From NCBI GenBank assembly GCA_030039515.1, contig JASHVT010000027.1, positions 1 through 10,544 on the forward strand: a stretch of DNA of 10,544 bases, in the 5' to 3' direction. Of the stretch, positions 1 through 6,962 are shown piece by piece (the stretch's first letter is position 1; each line of letters starts with the position of its first letter). This stretch comes from Nitrososphaerales archaeon. Its GTDB lineage: Archaea > Thermoproteota > Nitrososphaeria > Nitrososphaerales > Gagatemarchaeaceae. Both the position numbers and the translations under genes were made by a program. The notes beneath the pieces were generated by a model. It saw only the letters and a program-made list of their open reading frames with translations. It was not told the origin of the DNA and did no database searches.

Positions 1-1
1 A

Positions 2-673
2 GAGACGCTCCATGACACTGTCAAGATGTTCGAGGGCTACGGCGCCGATGTGTTCGTGATAAGGCACTCGAGGATGGGCGCCGCGAGGTTCGCTTCCGAG
101 TTCTCGGGCGTCCCCGTGATTAACGCGGGAGACGGGAGCAGGGAACACCCGACCCAGGCGATGGTGGACCTGTACGCCATAAGGAAGGCGTTCGGGAGGA
201 TAGACGGGCTCAAGGTCGGGATGCTCGGCGACCTGCGATACGGGAGGACGTCCTCCTCGCTAGCCTATGCGCTCTCCAACTACGACGTCGAGATCACGTT
301 CATAGCGCCGGACGCGCTGCAGATGAGGCCCGAGGTGACTCACTTTCTCAGGCAGAGGGGAGTCACTCCGAGGAAGGAGAGCGAGCTCAAGAACGTGGCC
401 GGCCAGTTGGACGTCCTCTACGTCACGAGAATCCAGAAGGAAAGGATACCGGACCCTACAGAGTTCGAGAAGGTAAAGGGGATGTATGAGGTCAACCTCG
501 AGTCGCTCAGGGAGGCCAAGCCGTCCCTCAAGGTCCTCCACCCGCTCCCAAGGGTCGACGAGCTTGCCACGGAGATAGACTCGACGAACTACGCGCAGTA
601 CTTCGTGCAGGCTGCGGCCGGACTGCCGCTCAGGATGGTCCTCCTCAACCTAGTCGTCGGAGGGACGGCCTGA
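2..673 (+). CDS. pyrB: Aspartate carbamoyltransferase catalytic chain, 5'-truncated
   Basis: Cytosolic enzyme that condenses carbamoyl phosphate with aspartate to carbamoyl-aspartate, the committed step of pyrimidine synthesis. The open frame runs from the window edge with no start, leaving 223 residues of a protein usually near 300-310. The visible part begins at ETLHDT, just after the catalytic 80s-loop lysine of the E. coli enzyme, so the STRT phosphate-binding loop lies outside the window. Diagnostic motifs are present: HPTQ (carbamoyl phosphate binding, about nt 146-157), GDLRYGRTSSSL, TRIQKER and HPLPRVDEL (240s loop, aspartate binding). These separate it from ornithine carbamoyltransferase. 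The first internal ATG (nt 26) is not the true start, because homology continues upstream of it. The gene is followed after one base by pyrI, whose product would form the allosteric holoenzyme with it. Its promoter is not visible. Confidence 0.97.
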   Translation, partial: ETLHDTVKMFEGYGADVFVIRHSRMGAARFASEFSGVPVINAGDGSREHPTQAMVDLYAIRKAFGRIDGLKVGMLGDLRYGRTSSSLAYALSNYDVEITFIAPDALQMRPEVTHFLRQRGVTPRKESELKNVAGQLDVLYVTRIQKERIPDPTEFEKVKGMYEVNLESLREAKPSLKVLHPLPRVDELATEIDSTNYAQYFVQAAAGLPLRMVLLNLVVGGTA

Positions 674-674
674 C

Positions 675-1163
675 TTGGCGGACCGCGAGGGCGAGAAGAT
701 GCTGGTGAGGAAGATAGAGGAGGGGACAGTGATCGACCACATACCTGACTGGAAGTCAGACACCGTGGCCAAAGTGCTCCGCCTGGACAAGCTCGCGAGG
801 ATGCAGGCCGACGTCTCGGTCGCCATCTTGCAGAACGTGGAAAGCAAGACCTTGGAGAGGAAGGACGTGATCAAGATCGACAGATGGCACGTGGACGAGG
901 GAGATGCCGACATACTTTCACTGATCTTCCCCAACATCACGGTCAACTACATAGACGACTGGAAGGTCTCGAAGTACAAGGCTCGGGTCCCGGACACGAT
1001 AGAAGGCAGGATCAGGTGCCCCGAGCTTCTCTGCATATCGAACGCGGAGAGGGAGCCCGTGGCCCCCAGGTTCTCCACAGTCAAGAAGGAGCGCATGCTC
1101 CAGTGCAGATACTGCGACACCCTGCTGGGCTTCGATAGCGTGCCAGACCAAGTCAGGACATAG
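675..1163 (+). CDS. pyrI: Aspartate carbamoyltransferase regulatory chain
   Basis: Non-catalytic chain that binds nucleotide effectors and holds catalytic trimers together. At 162 residues it is slightly longer than E. coli PyrI (about 153). The N-terminal allosteric domain carries GTVIDHIP (residues 17-24) and RKDVIKID (62-69), which match the effector-site segments of the family. The C-terminal zinc domain has Cys115, Cys120, Cys144 and Cys147 in CPELLC and CRYC, the four structural zinc ligands. The start is uncertain. TTG at 675 has GGAGGG at 659-664 (10-nt spacer, inside pyrB), while an in-frame ATG at 699 (residue 9) would still keep the conserved core. It begins one base after the pyrB stop and ends 5 nt before pyrC, so co-transcription is clear. 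A pyrI gene is usual in archaea and enterobacteria and implies feedback control by CTP/ATP. Confidence 0.95.
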   Translation: MADREGEKMLVRKIEEGTVIDHIPDWKSDTVAKVLRLDKLARMQADVSVAILQNVESKTLERKDVIKIDRWHVDEGDADILSLIFPNITVNYIDDWKVSKYKARVPDTIEGRIRCPELLCISNAEREPVAPRFSTVKKERMLQCRYCDTLLGFDSVPDQVRT

Positions 1164-1168
1164 CGCCA

Positions 1169-2443
1169 ATGGAGCATGACCTGGTCCTCCGGGGGAAGGT
1201 CGTTGGCCCTGAGGGAATCGAGGAGACTGAGATAGGTGTAGACGACGGCCGGATATCCCAGGTGGGGCGGCGCGGGCTGAAGGGCTCGCGCGTCATAGAA
1301 GCAGGGCGGTGTCTGATATTCCCCGGTTTCATCGACATACACGTTCACCTGCGCGAGCCGGGCCGGGAGTTCGAGGAGGACTTCAGGTCGGGGACTGAGG
1401 CAGCGATACACGGGGGCGTGACCACGGTCGTGGACATGCCGAACAACCCGGTCCCCGCCATCACCCTGGCGGCGCTTCTTGAGAAGAGGCGCCTGTCGGC
1501 GAAGGCACTGGTCGACGTCCGTTTCTACGCCGGGGTCAGGCAGGACAGCCTGGCCGAGGTGGTGAGGACCGCTAAGCTGGTCGTGGGTTACAAGATCTAC
1601 CTCGCCCAGAGCACGGGGGGGCTGGTCTACCCATGGGAGCGTCTCCCCGAGGCCTTCGCCAGGGTCGCCGAGACGGGCCTCCCGGTCAGCATCCACTGCG
1701 AGGACCAGGGCATCATCGACAAGCGGGCCGCCTCCCTCGCAGGGGTCGACAGGCCCGACGTCTTCGCCGACGTGAGGCCCCCGGAGTCTGAGGTCTCGTC
1801 CGTCAGGAAGGTGGTCGCGGCGCTCAGGAGCTCGGGCCGGCTCAGGGTCAACGTCTGCCACGCCTCCACCAAGGAGACGCTCGACCTGGTTGAGCAGACG
1901 AGAAGCGATGGCCTGGCGATTGACTGTGAAGCCGCGCTCCACCACCTCTTCTTCAACAGGAGGTCGATGCTCACGAACGGACTCCTCAGGACGAACCCTC
2001 CCTTGCGAGACGAGGACGACAGGGCCGCGCTGGTCAGGGGCCTCGACGACGGGCGCGTCTCCTTCCTGGTCACCGACCACGCACCGCACACCAGGGAAGG
2101 AAAGGAGTCCGAAGGCCTCAGCGGAGTCCCGGGCTTGGATGACTACGCCCACGTGGTGAGCTGGCTCGTGAAGCGCCAGGACGTCAGCCCGTCTTCGGTA
2201 TGCAGGACGGCCTGCCTGAACCCTGCGCTGTTCGCGGGCCTGAAGGACAGAGGCGAGATAGCTGCCGGGAAGAAGGCGAGCTTCACCGTCATCGACCTGG
2301 GCTCCCCGGAGAAGGTCACCTCCGATGCGGTGAGGAGCAGGTGCGGATGGTCTCCTTACGAGGGGCTCGAGTTTCCAGGGAGGGCCAAGTGGGTGTTAGT
2401 CGACGGCGAGCCTGTGCTGGAGAAGTACGAGCAGGTCACTTAG
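1169..2443 (+). CDS. pyrC: Dihydroorotase
   Basis: Zinc amidohydrolase that cyclises carbamoyl-aspartate to dihydroorotate, the step after PyrB. The length of 424 residues fits class I (long) dihydroorotase. The metal ligands are visible in order: HVH in DIHVHLREPG (His58, His60), the lysine expected to be carboxylated (Lys142, in VGYKIYL), His176 (SIHCED), His231 (NVCHAST) and the catalytic Asp303 in VTDHAPHT. The segment after the fourth ligand reads CEAALHHL, where many homologues have a proline before the HH/HY pair; this is a minor variation. The start is ATG, 5 nt after the pyrI stop. Its last 8 bases overlap the 3' end of the convergent small membrane-protein gene. Allantoinase and hydantoinase belong to the same superfamily, but the HLREPG motif and the pyrBI context make dihydroorotase the firm call. 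Confidence 0.96.
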   Translation: MEHDLVLRGKVVGPEGIEETEIGVDDGRISQVGRRGLKGSRVIEAGRCLIFPGFIDIHVHLREPGREFEEDFRSGTEAAIHGGVTTVVDMPNNPVPAITLAALLEKRRLSAKALVDVRFYAGVRQDSLAEVVRTAKLVVGYKIYLAQSTGGLVYPWERLPEAFARVAETGLPVSIHCEDQGIIDKRAASLAGVDRPDVFADVRPPESEVSSVRKVVAALRSSGRLRVNVCHASTKETLDLVEQTRSDGLAIDCEAALHHLFFNRRSMLTNGLLRTNPPLRDEDDRAALVRGLDDGRVSFLVTDHAPHTREGKESEGLSGVPGLDDYAHVVSWLVKRQDVSPSSVCRTACLNPALFAGLKDRGEIAAGKKASFTVIDLGSPEKVTSDAVRSRCGWSPYEGLEFPGRAKWVLVDGEPVLEKYEQVT

Positions 2444-2807
2444 CGCTCGCGGCCGGCTTCCCCTCAGAAGGCGGGAGCGGAGAGGACGTGGCCGCGACCG
2501 TCTGGCTCTTCCCTCGGAAGAGGACGACTACGATGATTCCGACCATCGCGAGGAGAGTTATCCCGACGGCGTAAGTGAGCTGCACGACCGCGAACAGGGA
2601 GATGCACGCGAGGAAGACCCCCCACGAGCCATAGTACGTGCGGTCCCTCGGTCCAGCTATCATGAACCCCGACAAGACCGTCCAGATGCCCGACAGGAGG
2701 AAGACCAGCCCGAGAGCGAGCGAGACCGTGCTTACGACCTTGAGGAAGTAGAGCGCAAAGGAGAGCAGCACGGCCACCACGATGCCGATTCCCCAGGTTG
2801 GTTTCAA
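2436..2807 (-). CDS. Small four-helix membrane protein, function unknown
   Basis: I do not recognise a family. The 123-residue product has four strongly hydrophobic segments at about residues 4-22, 27-50, 61-80 and 81-97. A short charged loop (GPRDRTYYG, 52-60) separates the second and third. The C-terminal tail (about 98-123) is polar and rich in Ser, Pro and Ala, probably cytoplasmic. The start is TTG at 2807; no ATG gives a better N-terminus and no Shine-Dalgarno is visible. A weak TATA-like TTAATAG at 2843-2849 would place transcription start about 13 nt ahead. The gene follows the amidase by 46 bp on the same strand, so it could also be the last gene of that operon. Its stop lies inside pyrC (8-nt convergent overlap). 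The hydrophobic pattern supports a real gene despite its small size. Confidence 0.6.
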   Translation of the reverse strand: MKPTWGIGIVVAVLLSFALYFLKVVSTVSLALGLVFLLSGIWTVLSGFMIAGPRDRTYYGSWGVFLACISLFAVVQLTYAVGITLLAMVGIIVVVLFRGKSQTVAATSSPLPPSEGKPAASAK

Positions 2808-2853
2808 CGAACGAACGCCAACTTCCAGTCCGAAGGGTCTGACTATTAACCCG

Positions 2854-4248
2854 TTACTTGGGCAGCGGGAATCCCCCGAGCCTCGACTCGTAGGCGTGGG
2901 CTATGCGCAGGAGCCGCCCCTCCTCGAAGGGCCTCGCCACAAGCTGCACGCCCAGAGGAAGCCGGCGCGCAGGACCGATCGGAAACGCCATGACGGGGAA
3001 GCCCACGAAGTTGAACGGGAGGGTCAGGCGGTTCAGCGCGGCGTACACGTCGACCTCCTTCCCGGAGATGACCACCGTCTTCTGACCTACGGCGATCGCA
3101 GGAGTGCATGTTGCTGGGAGGGCCATCGCGTCGAGGCCCTCCATCGACCTAGCGAAGCTTTCCATCACCGCCGGCCGGGAGTTGACCGCAGAGACATAGT
3201 CGACGGCCGAGACATCTCTTCCGAGTTCGAGGAGTCTTCTGACGTCGTCTCCATACAGCTCGGGCGTCTCGTCCAGCCACTTCCTGTGGAACGCTGTAGC
3301 CTCCGCCCGCCGTATGGGATACCAGGAAGCGGTTGCCTCCGCGACCCCATCCAGCTCGGCTTCGCGCACGTCGCAGCCTATCTCCTTCAGGCGAGCGACA
3401 AAGCCTTCGAAGGAGCCCTCTACCTCCGCGTCGACCAGGCCGCGAAAGAAGCCCCAAGGGACTCCGACCTTCGCTCCGTTGAAGGGCTCTTCGAGGCCGC
3501 CGACGTAGTCTGGCACCGCCGACCCGACGGTGGTGATGTCTCCCTCGTCGCCGCCGGCTATGGCGCCAAGCATCGCGGCCGCGTCCCATGCCGACCTGGA
3601 GATGCACCCCACGGTGTCGAGGGATGGCGCCAGCGGAACGACGCCCAGGCGGCTCGCCCTGCCATAGGTAGGCTTCAACCCGACCACACCACAAAGGGCG
3701 GCCGGAATTCGTATCGACCCTCCTGTGTCGGTGCCCAGCGCCCCGAGGGCCATCCCTTCCGCGACGGCCACGGCCGAGCCGCCGCTCGACCCTCCTGCGA
3801 CCTTCGCGCGGTCCCAGGGGTTCCGGACAGGGCCGTAGTGCGGGTTCTCGCTCGTCACCCCCGCACCGAACTCGTGGAGGTTCGTGGTGCCTATGATCAC
3901 GGCGCCCGCAGCCCTCAGTTTCCTCACCACCGGAGCGTCGTAAGCAGCGACATGATCCTTCAGTATCCTCGAGCCTGCCGTGCACCTGACGCCTTCGATG
4001 TAGATCAGATCCTTCACGGCCACAGGCATGCCGTCCAGGGGCCCTAGGGACGTCCCTGACTTCATCCTGGCGTGAGACTTGTCAGCGGCCTCGAGCGCGG
4101 AGTCACGGAGGACTGTGATGAAGCAGTTCAGGGTCGGGTTGAGCTTGTCGACGAGGTCAAGGGCCTCTTGCGTGACCTCGACCGGCGAAACAGACCCTGA
4201 CGTGTAGAGCTCTGCGGTCTTCCTAATCGTAGACCCGACGGAAGACAG
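2854..4248 (-). CDS. Amidase-signature hydrolase, non-canonical start
   Basis: Ser-cisSer-Lys amidohydrolase of the amidase signature family, which hydrolyses amide bonds. The signature is complete: VAVKDL with the catalytic Lys, GGSSGGSAVA with the cis-Ser, and GTDTGGSIRIP with the nucleophilic Ser. With the start proposed here these are Lys79, Ser154 and Ser178 in a protein of about 464 residues, normal for GatA and related amidases. The first ATG in frame (4065) would remove about 61 residues, yet the frame upstream of it is clearly homologous (SPVEVTQEAL, then LNPTLNCFITV). No ATG, GTG or TTG lies between 4065 and the TAG of the thioesterase gene at 4267-4269, which is in the same frame. 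I chose CTG at 4246-4248, preceded by AGGAGGAGG at 4260-4268 (11-nt spacer); ATT at 4225-4227 is an alternative. GatA is possible, but no gatB or gatC is adjacent, so the substrate is unknown. Confidence 0.88.
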   Translation of the reverse strand: MSSVGSTIRKTAELYTSGSVSPVEVTQEALDLVDKLNPTLNCFITVLRDSALEAADKSHARMKSGTSLGPLDGMPVAVKDLIYIEGVRCTAGSRILKDHVAAYDAPVVRKLRAAGAVIIGTTNLHEFGAGVTSENPHYGPVRNPWDRAKVAGGSSGGSAVAVAEGMALGALGTDTGGSIRIPAALCGVVGLKPTYGRASRLGVVPLAPSLDTVGCISRSAWDAAAMLGAIAGGDEGDITTVGSAVPDYVGGLEEPFNGAKVGVPWGFFRGLVDAEVEGSFEGFVARLKEIGCDVREAELDGVAEATASWYPIRRAEATAFHRKWLDETPELYGDDVRRLLELGRDVSAVDYVSAVNSRPAVMESFARSMEGLDAMALPATCTPAIAVGQKTVVISGKEVDVYAALNRLTLPFNFVGFPVMAFPIGPARRLPLGVQLVARPFEEGRLLRIAHAYESRLGGFPLPK

Positions 4249-4259
4249 ACTCTCCCCGC

Positions 4260-4268
4260 CCTCCTCCT
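4260..4268 (-). promoter_or_regulatory. Strong Shine-Dalgarno for the amidase
   Basis: On the - strand the sequence reads AGGAGGAGG and begins within the TAG stop of the thioesterase gene. It is the strongest ribosome-binding match in the window and lies 11 nt before the in-frame CTG at 4246-4248. No ATG, GTG or TTG is near it in the amidase frame. It therefore argues that amidase translation starts in this junction at an unusual codon, rather than 200 nt further on at ATG 4065. Confidence 0.55.
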
Positions 4269-4737
4269 ACTGCCAGCGGTGGAACGCTGGATGGCCCTCG
4301 CCGACGGCGACGAACAGGCCGGACATCGTTGCTGTCTTCGCGCCTCCCGCGCTTACGTCCCCCTCGACCCTGACCTTCCTGTCATCGATCCCCGTCGGCC
4401 AGGCGCGCACCTGCCATGGGCCGGACATTGGCGTGGGTTTGATGAAGCGGACGGTGTACTCCGCCGTCACCGTCCCTGGAGGCTTGTCGAGGCCGCTCGC
4501 GCGCATGAGCGAATAGGCCGCGGCCCAGTTCCCGTTGCAGTCCAAGAGGACCGACACTATTCCGCCGCTCGCGAAGCCCGCGAATGCAGCGTGTTGGGGC
4601 CCCGGCGTCCACTCGGCCCTCACCTCCTTCCCCACCGGGAAGCTCTTGATCCTCAGTCCTTCGGCGTTCTTAGGGCCGCATCCGAAGCAGACGCTGTTGG
4701 GCGCGTACTTGTCCTGGAGACTCTCTTCAGCGGTCAT
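4267..4737 (-). CDS. Hotdog-fold thioesterase (PaaI/THEM4-like)
   Basis: Probable acyl-CoA thioesterase of the 4HBT superfamily, 156 residues, a normal single-domain length. The N-terminus carries the CFGCGPKNAEGL motif (Cys17, Cys20) seen in PaaI-like and THEM4-like members. It is followed by the hotdog helix SGGIVSVLLD (57-66), whose Asp66 is in the position of the usual catalytic acid. TAEYTVRFIKPTP (91-103) is the typical central strand. The acyl-CoA substrate cannot be read from sequence. The start is ATG at 4737, 20 nt after the arginase-like stop, without a clear Shine-Dalgarno. Its TAG stop is directly abutted by the amidase reading frame. The three genes look like one transcription unit, but no known pathway links an arginase, a thioesterase and an amidase. 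Confidence 0.82.
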   Translation of the reverse strand: MTAEESLQDKYAPNSVCFGCGPKNAEGLRIKSFPVGKEVRAEWTPGPQHAAFAGFASGGIVSVLLDCNGNWAAAYSLMRASGLDKPPGTVTAEYTVRFIKPTPMSGPWQVRAWPTGIDDRKVRVEGDVSAGGAKTATMSGLFVAVGEGHPAFHRWQ

Positions 4738-4757
4738 TTCCGGGCAGGAAGCTCGTG

Positions 4758-5693
4758 CTAGCGCGCGTCGTTAAAGCGTTTGTGCGGGACGAAGCCTGAT
4801 CCCATTATCTTCTTGCCGAGAAGGGAGAGGATCAGCTCCACAGCCAGCTCCGCCGTCTTGTTTGCGTCGTCCAGGATCGGATTCACCTCGACGAACTCAG
4901 CCGACTTGACCTTGCCGGAGTCGTACAGGAGCTCCATGGCGAGCTGAGCTTCACGATAGGTCAGGCCGCCGATCACCGGCGTTCCCGTCCCGGGGGCCTC
5001 GTGCGGGTCCATCACGTCCACGTCGAAGCTGACGTGTATGCTCCGTACTCCCGCACCCGCGATCCTGGTCGCCTCTTTCATCACCTTCCTCACGCCCAGC
5101 TCGTCGATCTCCCGCATGGTGAAGACGGTGATCTCCGACCTCGAAAGGGCCTGGACCTCCCCGGGGTCGAAGTCCCTCCCCCCAATGAGGACGGTATTGC
5201 TCTCCAAGGCCTTGGGGGCGATGCCTCCTAGCTTCGCGAGGGCGGGGTGCCCGTATCCGAGGATAGAAGCCAGTGCCATCCCGTGGATGTTGCCGCTCGG
5301 CGTGGTCTCCGGGGTGTTGAAGTCCCCGTGAGCGTCCAGCCAGATTATCCCCCTGTCAGTGCCGGTCTCCGCGAGTCCGGCCAGCGTGCCTATCGAAACG
5401 CTCTGGTCCCCGCCAAGGACGAGAGGAAGGTAACCTTGCCTCGCGCAGGCTGACACCTTTTCCGCGAGCGCCTGGCACTCCTCCGCCACGTCGGCGAGGT
5501 ATCTGATCTTCCTGTCGCCGAGGCGCGCCGCCGACATGTCCACAGTCCTGATGTTCCCGAAGTCCTCGACCGTGTGGCCGAGCGCCGCGGCCCGCTCCTC
5601 CAGTCGCGCGATCCTCATCGCGCTCGGGCCCATGTCCACGCCACGTCTCTGCTGACCAAGGTCGACCGGCGCCCCTACCATGCCCACCTTCAT
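4758..5693 (-). CDS. Arginase (ureohydrolase) with an altered metal site
   Basis: Ureohydrolase, most like bacterial arginase, which splits arginine into ornithine and urea at a binuclear manganese centre; rocF would be the name if activity is confirmed. The length of 311 residues is typical. Metal ligands Asp120, His122 and Asp124 (DAHGDFNTPE) and Asp224 and Asp226 (SFDVDVMDP) are present. SGNIHGM (about 133-139) and FVEVNP (247-252) are arginase-type substrate elements, and they argue against agmatinase or formimidoylglutamase. The sixth ligand, normally His in GGDHS, is Gln97 here (GGDQS, codon CAG). Activity or metal preference may therefore differ. The ATG start at 5693 has no Shine-Dalgarno. 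A TATA-like box about 30 nt upstream suggests a leaderless message and an independent transcription unit behind the MFS gene. No urease gene is visible. Confidence 0.9.
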   Translation of the reverse strand: MKVGMVGAPVDLGQQRRGVDMGPSAMRIARLEERAAALGHTVEDFGNIRTVDMSAARLGDRKIRYLADVAEECQALAEKVSACARQGYLPLVLGGDQSVSIGTLAGLAETGTDRGIIWLDAHGDFNTPETTPSGNIHGMALASILGYGHPALAKLGGIAPKALESNTVLIGGRDFDPGEVQALSRSEITVFTMREIDELGVRKVMKEATRIAGAGVRSIHVSFDVDVMDPHEAPGTGTPVIGGLTYREAQLAMELLYDSGKVKSAEFVEVNPILDDANKTAELAVELILSLLGKKIMGSGFVPHKRFNDAR

Positions 5694-5720
5694 GCGCGGG
5701 CCCTGGCGACTCGGCCCCGA

Positions 5721-5728
5721 TATTAATC
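5721..5728 (-). promoter_or_regulatory. TATA-like box of the arginase unit
   Basis: On the - strand this AT-rich island in GC-rich surroundings reads GATTAATA. It is centred about 31 nt before the arginase ATG. Archaeal TATA boxes sit about 25-27 nt before the transcription start, so RNA would begin within a few bases of the ATG. That fits the lack of a ribosome-binding site. It lies in the 51-bp gap behind the MFS gene. Confidence 0.5.
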
Positions 5729-5744
5729 GAGCGAGTCCCCGTCG

Positions 5745-6962
5745 TCAGGCAGGTCTTGGTCTGGACCTTGAGCCGACCGCGACCAGGACGAGCGCGGCCA
5801 CGGCGAACGGGACCATTCCGATGTATAGGCCCGAAAGACCGACGACAGGGACCAGGGCTATCGCCGCCGCTGGGACCAAGAGCTCGGCGGCCCCCGACGA
5901 CGTCTGGAAGGCGTAACTCGCGTTCATCGTGACCTCTGGATCGACCGCCTCCAAGGCGTGGTAGTAGCTGACCGGGAGGACTAGAGCGTGCGGCAGGCTG
6001 AACAGCGCCAGGCCGAGCACGAAGACGCCCCACGAGGGCGCCAGAGCCACAGCCAGCAGGGAGAGGGGCAAGAGGCCCACGGAGAGGGCGAACAGGCGGT
6101 CCAGGCGGCCGATCCTGTCTGCCAGACTCACCGCGTAGGCCCTTACCAGGGTGGAGCCGGCGAAGACGGCGGCGAAGACCAGGAGGGCGTCCGTCGCCGT
6201 GAATCCGAATCTCGCCTCCGCGTAGGCTCCCCCGAACGAGATGTACGCAGGCAGGATCAGGGAGTACAGCAGGTTGACCAGGAAGGCCCTCGAGAAGCCT
6301 CTGTTCCTGAAGGCCCTGGCCCACTGGGAGACAGAGATTTTGTGGCGCGCCGTGCTTCGCTCACGAAGCCTCCACCTCGAGAGGGTCACGGCTACCCCTA
6401 GAAGAGAGAAGGCGCTCAGGGCAAGGAACGAGGCGCTGAAGCTGTAGAAGAACAACAGAGCCGAGGCGAGCAGCGGTCCCGAGACGATGCCTATCCCGAG
6501 CGCCAAGGAGTTCAGCCCCAATCCCTGGAAGGGAGACCGGGAGTCCGAGTCGAGGTGCATGAGTCCGGCGAGGAACGGCGAGGCCAGGCCCATGCCGACC
6601 CCGGCTAGGCCCGTCACGAAATACGCGCCCGCCCCAGGCATGCCGAAGGCCAGGGCGGCCGTCGATGACGCGAGCAGGAGGAACCCGAGCAGCGACGACA
6701 TCGACTGCCTTGCGACGACCCCGACCGCCAGTAGCACTCCCGCACCGTTGCCTATCCAGAGCAGGAGGACGTACAAGCCTAGGTGCGCCTCGCTCACTCC
6801 TAGCACGTCGCGCGCGTACAGGGGCACGACCACAAGGAGCGTAGAGGTCAGGAGGCGGAGGACAAGGGTGAGCGTGAACCCGGACCTCATGTACCGCTTC
6901 GGCGACCAGGTGTAGGTCTCCTCAGCGAAAGGGCTCCCATTGCCGGCCTCTTCGCCGGTCAT
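5745..6962 (-). CDS. MFS transporter
   Basis: Integral membrane transporter of the major facilitator superfamily. Its 405 residues hold about twelve hydrophobic segments in two halves, roughly 28-49, 62-83, 89-107, 110-133, 152-173, 176-193, then 225-246, 257-280, 289-307, 309-330, 365-381 and 384-397. A basic central loop lies at about 195-220. ADRIGRLDR (281-289), between helices eight and nine, is the second-half copy of MFS motif A. The N-terminal 25 residues are soluble. Its ATG overlaps the TGA of the glycosyltransferase as ATGA, so the two are translationally coupled, which links transport to the sulfosugar cassette. The substrate is not readable. Export of a glycoconjugate, uptake of a precursor or drug efflux are all possible. 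Confidence 0.87.
   Translation of the reverse strand: MTGEEAGNGSPFAEETYTWSPKRYMRSGFTLTLVLRLLTSTLLVVVPLYARDVLGVSEAHLGLYVLLLWIGNGAGVLLAVGVVARQSMSSLLGFLLLASSTAALAFGMPGAGAYFVTGLAGVGMGLASPFLAGLMHLDSDSRSPFQGLGLNSLALGIGIVSGPLLASALLFFYSFSASFLALSAFSLLGVAVTLSRWRLRERSTARHKISVSQWARAFRNRGFSRAFLVNLLYSLILPAYISFGGAYAEARFGFTATDALLVFAAVFAGSTLVRAYAVSLADRIGRLDRLFALSVGLLPLSLLAVALAPSWGVFVLGLALFSLPHALVLPVSYYHALEAVDPEVTMNASYAFQTSSGAAELLVPAAAIALVPVVGLSGLYIGMVPFAVAALVLVAVGSRSRPRPA

Noticed and set aside
947..2152. A 401-codon open frame on the - strand across pyrI and pyrC
   Set aside because: It lies antisense to two unmistakable genes. Its product has no recognisable motif and is rich in Arg, Pro, Gly, Val and Asp, as expected from the reverse complement of GC-rich coding DNA.
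2821..2845. AGTC...GACT inverted repeat behind the amidase as a terminator
   Set aside because: The stem is only four pairs with mismatches and no T run follows, so I do not support a terminator.
2782..4047. A 421-codon open frame on the + strand
   Set aside because: It is antisense to the amidase, whose catalytic motifs are complete. The + strand product is low-complexity Arg/Pro/Gly with no domain.
2854..4248. Calling the amidase gatA of the tRNA amidotransferase
   Set aside because: The signature fits GatA as well as free amidases, and no gatB, gatC or aspartyl/glutamyl-tRNA synthetase gene is nearby to decide.
4267..4269. TAG between thioesterase and amidase as pyrrolysine or programmed readthrough
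   Set aside because: TAG also ends pyrI, pyrC, the arginase and the sulfoquinovose synthase at natural C-termini, so it looks like an ordinary stop. The strong Shine-Dalgarno at the junction favours re-initiation. Not fully excluded.
5356..6324. A 322-codon - strand frame across the arginase and MFS genes
   Set aside because: It is out of frame with both real genes, and its product is extremely rich in Gly, Arg and Pro, typical of a shadow frame.
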